Positions 10,723-20,063 of a stretch of 45,000 nt of DNA are shown here, piece after piece. How positions within the stretch are numbered: the first letter of the stretch is position 1; each line of letters begins with the position of its first letter. Under the pieces are notes generated by a model, which worked only from the letters and a program-made list of their open reading frames with translations, searched no databases and was not told the origin of the DNA. A program made the translations under genes and the position numbers. Source of the stretch: Stramonita haemastoma (lineage: Eukaryota > Mollusca > Gastropoda > Neogastropoda > Muricidae). The stretch spans positions 54,776,356 to 54,821,355 of the forward strand of contig CM060324.1 in assembly GCA_030674155.1 (NCBI GenBank), given 5' to 3'.

Positions 10723-10737
10723 GTATGTTTGTGTGGA

Positions 10738-10808
10738 CATATGCACACACTCACACATGTGCACACACACATGTATGCACATGCACACACACATACATGC
10801 ACATGCAC

Positions 10809-10896
<88 letters not shown>
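10738..10896. repeat. (CA)n and (CACATG)n microsatellite
   Basis: Imperfect cacatgcacacac units grade into a pure CA tract. Confidence 0.95.
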
Positions 10897-10899
<3 letters not shown>

Positions 10900-11015
10900 C
10901 ATCTTTGTTGTCTTGCTAGGATGAATTGCTGACAAAATTTAACTAATGAAAGCCGCTTAAAACTATATGTAAGCAAACCAGAGCCCTTAGAATGTTTCTT
11001 TCTTTATATCTCCAG

Positions 11016-11188
11016 AATGAGGAGAACATCACCATGCTTCAAGGACATCACAGTGCATGAGGAGGACCCTTCGTTATCACCAAGGACATTTCATTGATGT
11101 GGACGCCTGCAGTGACCAAGAATACCCCCAACACATTCTTGTCCAAAACCTCCAAGACTTTGTGGAACTGGACACTGCAACTTTCAAA
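11016..11188 (+). CDS. Candidate exon W3, product unknown
   Basis: A strong acceptor (pyrimidine tract then tctccag) and a strong donor (TTTCAAA|GTGAGT) bound 173 bp. From an ATG at 11,057 the frame reads on to the donor and includes IDVDACSDQEYPQHILVQNL. In that frame a TGA lies just after the acceptor, so either an internal acceptor (catcacag, ending 11,052) is used, or this is a first coding exon, or the exon is decayed. The tatcaccaaggacat core resembles W1. Good exon candidate, uncertain frame. Confidence 0.4.
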
Positions 11189-11266
11189 GTGAGTTGTGCA
11201 GAACCTGGGGAGAAACGGCGACATGAAACAGGAGTGATGTGTATTTGTGCAAAACCTCCATTACTT

Positions 11267-11648
11267 CAATTTTTTTTTGGCTGCCTCTTCTTCTGTGATG
11301 TCCCCGTCCCGCTGTTCCCACGCCGCTCATTCCAATCTCTCCGCCACAGCCATACCCAGTTTCGATATGTCTTGTCCTGTGTGCGTGTGTGTGTGTGTAC
11401 ATTCGAATTTGTTAATGCTGTAAATTGTTGTTGATTGTGTGTTGTGTAGGTCAAATGCAAGCGCTTTGATTTGTTTTTACAAGATATAGCGCTATACAAG
11501 TTCCATGTATTATTATTTATTATTATCAATATCAGGCCGCCATGGGGCCACCAGCCAGAGGGTCCCTGCACTTCTGCTGGGTCACTTTGGTGGTGTTTAC
11601 GCGGTGCCTGTTCTGAGCTAACACACACAGAACACCACCTACTAAGGC
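11267..11648 (-). repeat. SINE family 2, copy D (3' portion only)
   Basis: It matches the 3' (poly-A) half of the long family-2 element: ggctgcctcttcttctgtgatg at the tail and ccctgcacttctgctgggtc within. It is interrupted at about 11,372-11,530 by a GT tract plus the tatagcgct repeat, and cut at 11,648 where a MITE begins. No tRNA-like head is present. Confidence 0.8.
11440..11532 (-). repeat. 'tatagcgct...aaagcgctt' repeat inserted in SINE copy D
   Basis: aaatgcaagcgctttgattt followed by agatatagcgctatac is the reverse of the unit at 9,066-9,160. It splits the SINE body. Confidence 0.6.
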
Positions 11649-11652
11649 TGCG

Positions 11653-12084
11653 GCCATAGTAAACCCGGCATTTTGACGCCGTCAATTTTGCCGGGCCGGG
11701 TGACAAATGCTGCCCGGCTGAATTACTCTGTGGCATCACTGATGACGGCTGTGCGTGGCCATAGTAGAGCCGGCCCGGCCTGGTATTTTTAACCCGTCGT
11801 TTTGACGTTCGAGAGACACGTCCGTTTGCCGGGTTGACGGAAAGGAAAATAATCAAGAAAAACTTATATATGGTACTTCAAAAATTCTGACTACACAGAC
11901 TAGTAAATTGACCCTTCCCGATTACATTCCAGTGGTTTTGATAAAAGTTTTGTGGGGGGGATTTTACTTTTTATGTCAAACTATTTTCTGTCGATTTTGC
12001 GTGGGGGTGGGGCGGAGTATCAGACGCCACAGCCGTCAACGAGACGGCCGTCAAAACAACGGGACGGGCCGGGTTTACTATGGC
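11653..12084. mobile_element. 432-bp MITE-like element with 17-bp perfect terminal inverted repeats
   Basis: gccatagtaaacccggc at 11,653-11,669 is perfectly inverted at 12,068-12,084. The subterminal sequence is GC-rich with ccgtcaa / ttgacgg repeats in both arms, and a diverged second copy of the terminus (gccatagtagagccggc) lies at 11,758. No transposase frame exists, as expected of a non-autonomous DNA transposon. The left end abuts SINE copy D. A clear target-site duplication was not seen, so the superfamily is undecided. Confidence 0.8.
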
Positions 12085-12169
12085 TGAGTTTTAGGAGTTG
12101 GGTTTTTTTTAAAGACATGTGTTGTGCATCATCTTTAGTAATTTGTATTTTTAAAATTCTTTTATTCCA

Positions 12170-12395
12170 AGAATAATTGAATAAGCACTTGTGTGCTTTT
12201 TTTTTTTTTTTACATTCAGCCCTCACGTGTTTGCAGTTTCATACATTTTGCCTTCCATTCCCACCGACACACAATGGCCTACTCTTTTGAATAGTGCAAC
12301 AGGTTTTAACATGTGTGCAAGATTTCCGCATGTGTTTAAACATGGGATCATGGTTTATAGTGTCATCCAAAGTAAGTTAGTGTGCAAGGGATGTG
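12170..12395 (-). repeat. SINE family 1, minus-strand copy lacking its head
   Basis: Family blocks appear reversed: gcacttgtgtgcttt hairpin, cccaccgacacacaatggcc, and gtgtgcaagat. Divergence is fairly high. Confidence 0.75.
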
Positions 12396-12430
12396 TGTGA
12401 AAGGGGTATTTTGTGGAAGAGGGAAGAGTA

Positions 12431-12657
12431 CACAATTTTATAGCAGAGGCGTTCATTTTATAGGAAAGGCATTCATTTTATAGGAGAGGCGTTCATTTTA
12501 TAGGGGAGGCGTTCACTTTATAGGAGAGGCGTTCACTTTATAGGGGAGGCGTTCATTTTATAGGAGAGGCGTTCACTTTATAGGGGAGGCGTTCATTTTA
12601 TAGGCTGGGTGTTCATTTTATAGGAGAGTTGTTCATTGTATAGGAGATGTGTTCAAG
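12431..12657. repeat. 20-bp minisatellite, about 11 copies
   Basis: Unit gaggcgttcattttatagga, with a/g and t/c variants, repeated head to tail. Outer copies are more diverged than central ones. Confidence 0.95.
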
Positions 12658-12689
12658 GAGAAGGGTGTTTAGGAAGAGGAGGCAGGGTG

Positions 12690-12894
12690 TGTTGGGTTAG
12701 TCGTCATCAGTTCCCTGACAAAGTTGGTTGTTGGAGGGGCATGAGGGATTTCCCCACATTGGTTTGTCTTCAGCCTTGTGCAGCAACACAGCCATGTCAA
12801 GGCTGATCCAATCTTTGATGTTTACTGTCCAGTTCTTCTTCTGTCTGGCACTGGGTCTCTCCTTCAAGGGTCCTTCACACAATAGTTTTGGCAA
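12690..12894 (-). pseudogene. LINE ORF2 C-terminal fragment
   Basis: The frame contains RPSARQKKNWTVNIKDWISL followed by MAVLLHKAEDKPMW. This matches the end of RTE-like endonuclease/reverse transcriptase proteins, where a basic R-Q-K-x-W-x-x-N-I-x-[DE]-W pattern precedes an L-x-x-A-x-D/E-R-x-x-W pattern. Only this tail is present, so it is a dead fragment. Family assignment is from memory of the motif. Confidence 0.6.
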
Positions 12895-12929
12895 GAGAGC
12901 TACAACACAGGATTATGAAATAAACGATC

Positions 12930-13285
12930 ATCAAATTAATGGCCTGACCCAGAGGAGAGAAGGACGACTACTACTATCTCAGATAGAGAACAGGTCGTCA
13001 TTCTAAGACTGCACTGGGCACAACAGACTAAATCACCACATGGCTACAAGGCAGAAACTTGTTTCTTCTTCTTCCTCCCTGTGTGCTGTGCCTGTGGTAA
13101 AGACAACCAGACAGGCGAGCACAGCCTTCAAAGATGCAGAATGTACAGCAACCTGAGGAAGAAAGTGTGGCCAACAGAGATAATAACCCTGCAAACTAAG
13201 CTGTACAGCCCACAAAAGGAGCTGGAAAGGACATACCATTATTTTTTCCAGACACATCTGACGACGGTGTAAAGCGAAGAGATTT
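12930..13285 (+). pseudogene. LINE fragment, C-terminal Cys-rich/RNase H-side region
   Basis: Reading across frameshifts on the + strand shows a block like REQVVILRLHWAQQT, then CCACGKDNQTGEHSLQRCRM and KKVWPTEIITLQTKLY. The order (R-L-x-x-G-H/A-x-x-x-x pattern, CxCG, E-H-x-L-Q-x-C, W-P, T-K-L-Y) is that of the C-terminal region of jockey/I-type retrotransposon polyproteins. It is broken by frameshifts and opposite in strand to the fragment just before it. Confidence 0.6.
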
Positions 13286-13681
13286 CAACCAAACCAGCCA
13301 GTTTTCGTCTCTCTACTACATCCAGAAGGGGTTGGTTCCTGTGGCCCAGCTTTCATCATCATTTTTTGCCACACTGGCTTATAGGTTCTGTGGTCTGGAC
13401 AGGGGTTTTGTAGAGACTTTTGGGGTTATTTATTTATTTTTTTTCAAAGGATTGAATCTCATTTCCCGTTTTTGCGGTGAAGGTCCAGCTTTCTCACTCA
13501 TACAGCAGTGTGGATAAGATGAGTGCTTGAAACAATTTTGGTTTTCTGGAGACTGGTTTGCTTGCTTTTGTGAATCCTGGCCATATCTGTCATGACCGAG
13601 GTTGCAAGGGCTTGTCTGATCTTTACGTATTTATCCATTCATTTATTTATTCTATTCATTCATTAATTCATTCATTTAATT

Positions 13682-13839
13682 ATTTATTCTTTTATTTTGA
13701 GGATAACGGAATAAACACCCGTGGGCTTTAAAAAAATTTTTTTTTTACATCCAGTCCCCGTGTGTAGCAGTTTTGTAAATTTTGTCACCTGTTCTCACCG
13801 GCACACAATGGTCTACTCTTCCAAAAAGCAGAACAGGAT
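13682..13839 (-). repeat. SINE family 1 copy, part 1, split by an LTR
   Basis: The 3' part of a minus-strand family-1 copy: ttgaggataacggaataaac, ccggcacacaatgg, then aagcagaacaggat, where the LTR begins. The copy continues at 15,597 after the LTR. Confidence 0.85.
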
Positions 13840-15601
13840 TGTCACGAATCGACCCAGGTTCGAATCCTCACACCCCTTCACCACCCCACTTACACCTCTC
13901 CTGACCGCCAGGGTGAAGGACTAGCGCCCTGGACACGGAGGGAGAGGTGTAGTTTTAAGGGGACTGACGGGAGGTCCTTTACCTCCACACCATTTTTTTT
14001 CCACCCTCCCCACTTTTGTTTTTTTTATTTTTGTGATCCATACCCCTGAGCGCAGGCTAGCGTGCGCATGGGATTTTTATGTAGCATGTTGTGTAGCCAT
14101 GCGTAAAACTCCGAGTGACCGCGTACGAGGCGCCCGTGCGTGGCGGGGTTTTCCGCCGGAACCGGGGTGAGAGCTCACCTGAGCTCAGGTGATAGCCGGC
14201 ATATATATTGCCTGTCGTGATGCCACCCCGGGGGACACCTTGTGCTCGGTAGCCAAGGCTCAAAGACAGACCTCCTTGCCGACGCAGGAGTGGTGGTGCC
14301 GCGATCGGCACAAGACGGATGTTACCCACACGAGCTGTCTGAGGTATGTAGCGTGTGGCAGAAATCGAATTTATTTTATTTGGTTTAGACACTCGGAAGT
14401 GTCCAACATTTTTTCAGGTGCATGCAACTTATTTGTTTGAATTATTTACTCATTTCCGCCGACTGGAGTGAGTGGGTGTTGCACTGGGGTTTCGAACCCA
14501 CGACTTCACCACTTTATGTTTTGGTTCCAATAGTTTCTTCTCTCGAACTCTGCCTTGGTGGGGGAAGAGAGAAGATAGGTTTTCCGAACATGCAGATTCC
14601 TTTTGGTTCCAAGATTTTATTTTCAGCGCTTCATTCTTTTGTTTCTTTTTATGATTCTGGGGTTTTCGGGCCGTCGCGGTGGATTGGAACTGGAGGGGAC
14701 CGCAGGTTCGCCGGCGTCGTCTGATTGAAGCACTATCCCCAGTAATCCGTCCTGTTCCTCTGACTGTAGGGATATATATGTTGCAGTCAGAGGTTATGTT
14801 GTGTTTATTTGTATGTCTGTGTGACAGCTTATTTGAAGCAATTGATAGTCGTAACCTCATGGAGGAGTTATTATGGAAATTGTTAAGGTGGGGGAAGGCA
14901 AGGGATGGAGGGGGGTTGACACTCATTATATGACTAAATACTAATTCCTGCCACAGCTTGTTGTTGTTTATGTGTGGGCAGGCGGCAGCAGGGGCCGTTT
15001 GTGTTTTGGGCAGACGGGACTGAATGTCGGGTGGGACAGACCTCGGGTCTGGACAGCGTGTGGGGCAGAACACCGCACCCGGCGTTCCAGCAGACCTCTC
15101 CGGGCCATCTCAGCAGAGAGGATGACGAGTGGAGCGGGGACTTTCCACAGCATGCTGCGAGCCTGAGCTGGACTCTGACGTCCAACGCGTCCAGCGCCTC
15201 AGTGTCAGCACTGTGACATTTTCCAAAGTTGAGTGTCCCCCCACGTTTCCCGTCCTGATGCCTTTCCCCCCACTGTGAACTGACTGTGAGAATGCGTGTG
15301 TGAGAGAGTATTATTTTCATTTATTTCTTTTTCTTCTTTACATATATTTGTGTAGAGGGTTAGGGGTGTTAGGAAGGGCGGAGGGGGGAAAAGGGGCATG
15401 TTAGCTTAGAATTGTTTAAATGTGTATGAAAGTGAAATAAAGCGTCTTGTTTGTAAATGTTTATTTTTGCCTTTTGAGTGTGCTTTGAGAGATTGCTGTG
15501 ACCGCCACCCCTTTTCCGGACGAATTTTAACGAGCTAGTTGCAGCACAAAATCTAACCTCGTCCTTTTTGGGCGCTGGGGATTTTGTGTTGCGACAAGGA
15601 T
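13835..15601. mobile_element. Solo LTR, 1,757 bp, with 5-bp target-site duplication AGGAT
   Basis: The element runs from tgtcacgaatc (13,840) to gttgcgaca (15,596), i.e. TG...CA with short inverted ends TGTC/GACA, between two copies of aggat (13,835-13,839 and 15,597-15,601). The SINE it interrupts resumes exactly at the duplication. It contains a polyadenylation signal aataaa near 15,436 followed by a GT-rich tract (R-region-like), but no gag or pol. A 5-bp duplication is usual for Gypsy, BEL and Copia elements; the superfamily is undecided. The 80-aa frame at 14,974-15,216 lies inside it and has no known match. Confidence 0.85.
14175..14192. other. 18-bp perfect palindrome inside the solo LTR
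   Basis: tcacctgagctcaggtga equals its reverse complement and holds two CACCTG E-box-like hexamers. It may be a regulatory site of the LTR, but that is inference. Confidence 0.55.
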
Positions 15602-15685
15602 GTAACATGTGCGCAAGATGTTCTGCGTTCGTTCAAACACGGTTCCTCGGTTTATAATCTCATCCAAAAGACTATAAGTGCTAGT
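15597..15685 (-). repeat. SINE family 1 copy, part 2
   Basis: It continues the copy at 13,682-13,839: taacatgtgcgcaagatgtt, cgttcgttcaaacac and ataatctcatccaaaagac follow in family order. It then runs into the 36-bp minisatellite. Confidence 0.8.
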
Positions 15686-16020
15686 TCATTTTTTCTTGCA
15701 TACAATACCGTAAGTGTTAGTTCATTCTGTCTTGCTTACAATACCATAAGTGTTAGTTCATTCTGTCTTGCTTACAATACCATAAGTGTTAGTTCATTCT
15801 TTCTTGCATACAATACCATAAGTGTTAGTTCATTCTGTCTTGCTTACAATACCATAAGTGCTAGTTCATTCTTTCTTGCATACAATACCATAAGTGCTAG
15901 TTCATTTTTTGTTGCATACAATACCATAAGTGCCAGTTCATTCTTTCTTGCATACAATACCATAAGTGCTAGTTCATTTTTTCTTGCATACAATACCATA
16001 AGTCCTAGCTCATTTTTCTA
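15672..16020. repeat. 36-bp minisatellite, about 10 copies
   Basis: Unit taagtgctagttcattcttt plus cttgcatacaatacca, in two main variants (gtgtta...gtcttgctta and gtgcta...tttcttgcata). Because 36 is divisible by three it yields a 12-residue repeating frame; I regard this as non-coding. Confidence 0.95.
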
Positions 16021-16130
16021 GCTTGCATAGAAGTTCTTGGAGTTCATAGTTAATGCTTCTAAGGAGATCAATGTCATCAGCAAACTGCCAATTGCAAACA
16101 GGTGTGTTACCAAGACAGACAGTGGGGGAA
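16021..16130 (-). pseudogene. Reverse transcriptase fragment with FADDIDLL
   Basis: The minus strand reads LGNTPVCNWQFADDIDLLRS and then ELQELLCK. FADD is the catalytic motif C of reverse transcriptase, and the context fits RTE-like LINEs. Only about 35 codons remain, joined to the minisatellite on its downstream side. Confidence 0.7.
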
Positions 16131-16134
16131 TGTT

Positions 16135-16885
16135 ATCCTCTGAGCCTTATCTAGTACTATCAGGTTACTGCAAATACAAGAAAAAAGGGGAGGGCTAGTG
16201 GAAAGAACATTTTTTCCTTGTTTATTCTGGACTATTTGTTTTTTTTATATTTTGGGTTAAATATTTTTCAAAATTGAACAAGACAAGTTTAAAAAAAAAA
16301 AAGACCTGGGAAGAAAACCACACTGCTGATAGCAGAACTGAAATTTGTCTAAAAAAAATCCAGATAGCTGCCTAAGCTGGTAGGATTGGTAAATTATGAA
16401 ATAAACGTTCCATACTGCTGTGTCTTCAGCTACGTACCATTGTGTTTACCTGGTGTTGTGTCCACATGCATTCAGACAGACTGACCGACCAACAGTCCCT
16501 TACCCCAGTGCATGCTAACTGTTATTGCTAACACTAACACTAACTTTGTTTCTTAATTCTGGCCCCTCATGTGGACACAAAGACAGGTAGATACCTTGGT
16601 ACAAGCTGACAACAGTGGTCAGATAATTTTTTCCTGGGGTTTGAGGGAGGAGGGGGCAGCGTTGTCAGAAAAGGATGCTAGGAATGGGAGGCTGCATGTT
16701 CTAGTCTGCTGGAATAGGGAAAATGAGGAGGGGGGGGGGGGGTGCTCATGGACAGCTGATTACTTGAACACACTGTCACTGGTTCATTCTGTCTCATAGT
16801 TTCACTTGTAGAACATCATTTCTGCTGCATTTATCACATGTTCATCATCTTTCTTCATAGATCAGGCTTTACACCTCTTCATTCT
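16135..16885. other. Unassigned spacer with a poly-G run
   Basis: No gene or repeat family recognised. A G12-13 run lies at 16,730-16,742. Confidence 0.4.
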
Positions 16886-16887
16886 TT

Positions 16888-17135
16888 TACTTAGAGGATA
16901 ATAAAATAAGCACTCATATGCTTTTTTTTTGTCATCTGTTCCCACTGGCATACAATGGCCTACTCTTCTGAAAAGCGAAAAGGGTTTTAATGTGTTTGCA
17001 AGATGTTCTGCGTGCGTTCACATACGTGACCTTGGTTAATAGTCACATCAGACGGACTTTTGGGGGAAGTGGAGTTGGCACTGGTGTGAACTCCAGAGGT
17101 AAAATCCTTTTGAACAGGATTTGAACCCGAGTCAG
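16888..17135 (-). repeat. SINE family 1, minus-strand copy
   Basis: Ordered family blocks from the tail (ataagcactcatatgc) to the B-box side of the head (ggatttgaacccgagtc). The A-box half is missing. Confidence 0.8.
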
Positions 17136-17430
17136 CAGACCTATACATGAAGCAGCATAAAATTCTGACCTTCAGCTTTGCTGGTATGCCTCTGTCTTTC
17201 CATGTGTTGTTCAACTGGACCGAGTTTTCCTTGGCCATGCCTGTTCTTGAGCTGATATCCTTGCTGCAAGATCCTGAGTTGGTTTGGGCAGAGATCACGT
17301 CCTTGAAGTTGTGCAGGTTTCCCAGCTCTGATTTTATTTATTCCTGTTCTCTGCTGTAGCAGGTTAGCTGATCCTTCTATGTGCACGACTTTGGTCTTTT
17401 GGGCATTCAGTTTCAGTCCTGCCTTGTTTC
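17120..17430 (-). pseudogene. LINE reverse transcriptase fragment (RTE-like)
   Basis: One frame reads AGLKLNAQKTKVVHIEGSAN, matching the NAxKTK block after the RT catalytic motif. After a frameshift another frame reads KDISSRTGMAKENSVQL and NTWKDRGIPAKLKVRILC, matching the thumb region R-I-x-M-A-x-x-x-x-x-x-L...W-K-D-R-x-I. It is 5' and 3' truncated and frameshifted, and it abuts a SINE on its downstream side. Confidence 0.75.
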
Positions 17431-17441
17431 CTGAGGCACAC

Positions 17442-17975
17442 GGGTCATTCTCACATCACTCACGTTCACTTGCTGAAAGGTGAGGGAACCCCATGGTGCG
17501 TGACTTGTGACGTGCGGGTAACCATCAGGCATCTGCTCCTGGAGTGTCGGGATGTTCAGGATATTAGGCACAAGCATTTTTCCGCGGACTCCCTAAAGAT
17601 CCTCTTTCGGGATGTTTCACCGGACACCATTTTTAACTTCCTGAGAGAATCCGGCTTTTTTCGTCCAATATGAGTGAAAGTGGTATGGTTGGTCTCTAAG
17701 GACAAGGTTGTTTTAAGGAATCTGGTTTTGGTTTTATCTCGTTTTAAGTGTGATCGATGTGGGTTTTCCCACGACACAGGGGCCGTCCTTGGCTGACCCT
17801 TATGGTCGACCGGGGCGTTGATACAAGCAAGGACAGTTGAGTTGGTTTTATACCTCGTTTTAAACTGTACATAGTCACACACTTTTAATACGAGTTTTAA
17901 AATGTGACGAGGTGATAGCCCTGATATGGCCTATGTGGTCGGCGGGGCTATAAGCAACATAATTGAATTGGATTG
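17442..17975 (+). mobile_element. I-like LINE 3' end, copy 1
   Basis: A 5'-truncated element encoding the last part of ORF2 (HLLKGEGTPWCVTCDV... ending LRESGFFRPI and a stop), then a ~300-bp 3' UTR and a terminal run of ATTGG/GGATT units. The Cys-x-x-Cys...H-L-L-L-E-C pattern is the C-terminal zinc-finger-like end of I/jockey-type ORF2. Four copies occur in the window on the same strand. This one starts at gggtcattctc, the same point as copies 2 and 4. Confidence 0.8.
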
Positions 17976-18069
17976 GAGGCAGCTACTTGAATTAGAGTTC
18001 TGTTCATAGTTGTGATATCTCTGGATAAAATGGTGGTGTCATGAGTGTGTCTTATGTTGGTGAAATTTC

Positions 18070-19078
18070 TTTTTCCTGTTTTGAATCCCTTACATTCAGT
18101 GCAGTGTACAACAACAGCAACATTGGATAGTGGTTTTGAACAACAGTTGGAGTAAGGCAGGGCTGTCTGCTTTCACCCACTCTTTTCAACATCTTCCTTG
18201 AGAGAATCATGGCTGATGCACTGGAACACCAGAAAGGATCAGTCAGCATTGGTGGCAGAACGATCACAAACCTCCACTTAGCAGATGATATTGACAGACT
18301 AGCAGAATCAGAACAGGAGCTTGCCAGCTTAACCTGAAGAACACCTGGACAAGGCCTCTAAAACATACCACATTGGAAATTAGTGCAGAGAAGACCAAAC
18401 TGATGACCAATAATGCCAAGCACATCAGCACTAATATCAGAGTCAATGACCAGAAGCTGGAAACGGTTCAAAGCTTCAAGTACTTGGGAGCTGTTGTATC
18501 AGACAAGGGGTCCAAGTGAGAGGTAGTATGCAGGATTGCACAGACAATAACAGCACTGTCAAAACTGAACACCATCTGGAAAGATAAAAATATTTCACTC
18601 AACTCCAAGATCAGACTAATGCACTCTCTTGTCATAATATCCACATGTCTGTATGCCTGTGAATTGTGGACCCTGACTGCTGATTTGGAGAGAAGAGTAC
18701 AGGCGGTAGAGATGAGATGCTTCAGGAGACTCCTTTGCATCTCCTACAGAGACCACATAAACAACGAAGAAATGCACAACAGAATCCAGCAAACCATTGG
18801 TCCCAACGAAAATCTTCTATAAATCGTATAGAAGAGTAAACTTAAATGGTTCGAGCATGTCACAAATTCAAAAGGACTTGCAAAAACAATACTGCAAGGC
18901 ACTGTCCAAGGAGGAAGAAAAAGAGGCAGACCAAGGAAGAGATGGGAGGAAAACATCAGCGAATGGACAGGCTTAGAACTCAACAAAATTTTGAGAAAGG
19001 CAGAACAGAGAGAGGAATGGAAGGAACCGGTTGTCAAGTCTTCAGGGGTGCCCCCACGGTTGCCAGACAAAGGGATAG
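18070..19078 (+). pseudogene. RTE-like LINE, 5'-truncated ORF
   Basis: In order: TTVGVRQGCLLSPTLFNIFL (RT motif B), NLHLADDIDRLAES (motif C, with L in place of F before ADD), LEISAEKTKLM, FKYLGAVVSD, RIAQTITALSKLNTIW, the block LYACELWTLTADLERR, KLKWFEHVT, and QGGRKRGRPRKRWEENI followed by EWTGLEL. This is the RT to C-terminus of an RTE-type LINE. Stops and at least one frameshift (near 18,330) break the frame, and the endonuclease is absent. The 3' end runs into GATA/GACA repeats, typical of RTE tails. Confidence 0.85.
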
Positions 19079-19115
19079 ATAGATAGATAGACAGACAGAC
19101 AGATAGATAGATAGA
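19072..19115. repeat. (GATA)n/(GACA)n tail of the RTE-like LINE
   Basis: About 11 tetranucleotide units directly follow the LINE C-terminus, consistent with a tail generated at retrotransposition and later slippage. Confidence 0.85.
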
Positions 19116-19275
19116 CATTCTGTGTCTGCCTCTCTCATCGTATGCTCTGTGTATATGATGAACAGTTGGGGAGAAAGAATAAAACCTTGCTGGACTCCCT
19201 TTCTTGAATGAGTTTCATTGTCTGGAGAAGGCGACTGGTGTTGGTAGAGAACTCGGAACTTGTTTAATGTACATC
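19115..19275 (-). pseudogene. Reverse transcriptase motif B fragment
   Basis: The minus strand reads KGVQQGFILSPQLFIIYTEH. This is a decayed G-V-R-Q-G-C-I-L-S-P-x-L-F motif from a different LINE than its neighbour. Fewer than 60 codons remain. Confidence 0.65.
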
Positions 19276-19279
19276 GGCC

Positions 19280-20063
19280 ATTGGACCATAATACAATACA
19301 AAAGGAGGAAAATGACACTTTTCATAACAAGAGACATCAAAATGTGCAAGAGTAAACTCCAATCATTCTTTCACCTGCATCCCCTTGTGACAGAATAATA
19401 AACATGTAAGAAAACATCAATGACTAACATTTATGATAGTAGTTCTGAGTAATACACATCAAACTGAATTAAACCACCATTTATTGTCGATATTAGTAAT
19501 CATAGGTACATTTCTTCCAATGGATGGATGAAAATACACATGCATTCTGTTTACGTTGAATGCCACTTTTTTAACAGTTATCGCTGTTTCAAAAGGATAC
19601 CTTTCGATCACTTCATAACATTTCTTGAACAATAAATGAAGAGCCATCATATCATCCTGACAACATAGAGATCAAAATATGTACAATGATTATATTCGGA
19701 ATAAATTGTTTATTATGTACAACTACGCATCCGTTTGTAAGATGATATCTCTCTTTTTGGCCAGTGAACTAGACCAGAACACTTTTTTTCTTTCAGATAT
19801 GAAAAAGGGCAATTTGCATTGTAGATATTGTTTATTAGCCTTTGTTACTGACTTTATTCTAGGAAAAACAAACAACCAACCAACCAACCCAGACAAATAC
19901 AATAAAGGCAAACAGAAAAAAAATTAAGCGAGTCCTATCATTTTTCTTTTGGGTGAAACCTGAATCTGTCAATTCCATACAACATGTAACCAAATTTTAC
20001 TTTCTAGTTGAAATCAGGCAAGCATTGCCTTCTTCTCATAGCGTTGGAAATGTACTTTGATAG
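19280..20063 (-). other. Probable 3' untranslated region of the large minus-strand LINE
   Basis: AT-rich DNA directly downstream of ORF2, without other recognised repeats apart from a short (CCAA)n run at 19,870-19,890. The exact 3' end of the element was not located; this assignment is by position. Confidence 0.4.

Noticed and set aside
9205..10896. Secreted Cys-rich or His-rich peptides
   Set aside because: They are CA/GT and CT/AG microsatellite translations without signal peptide or conserved cysteine spacing.
11651..11660. SINE copy D continuing to the right of the MITE
   Set aside because: No family-2 sequence follows at 12,085, so the MITE is at the edge of the copy, not clearly inside it.
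11266..11856. 196-residue minus-strand frame
   Set aside because: It spans a SINE fragment, a dispersed repeat and MITE arm; no coherent domain.
14450..15073. 207-residue minus-strand frame
   Set aside because: It lies inside the solo LTR and has low-complexity composition. No recognisable motif.
14974..15435. Terminal coding exon plus poly-A signal of a host gene (80-aa frame)
   Set aside because: The stretch lies wholly inside a TG...CA element with a 5-bp TSD, so the poly-A signal is better explained as part of the LTR.
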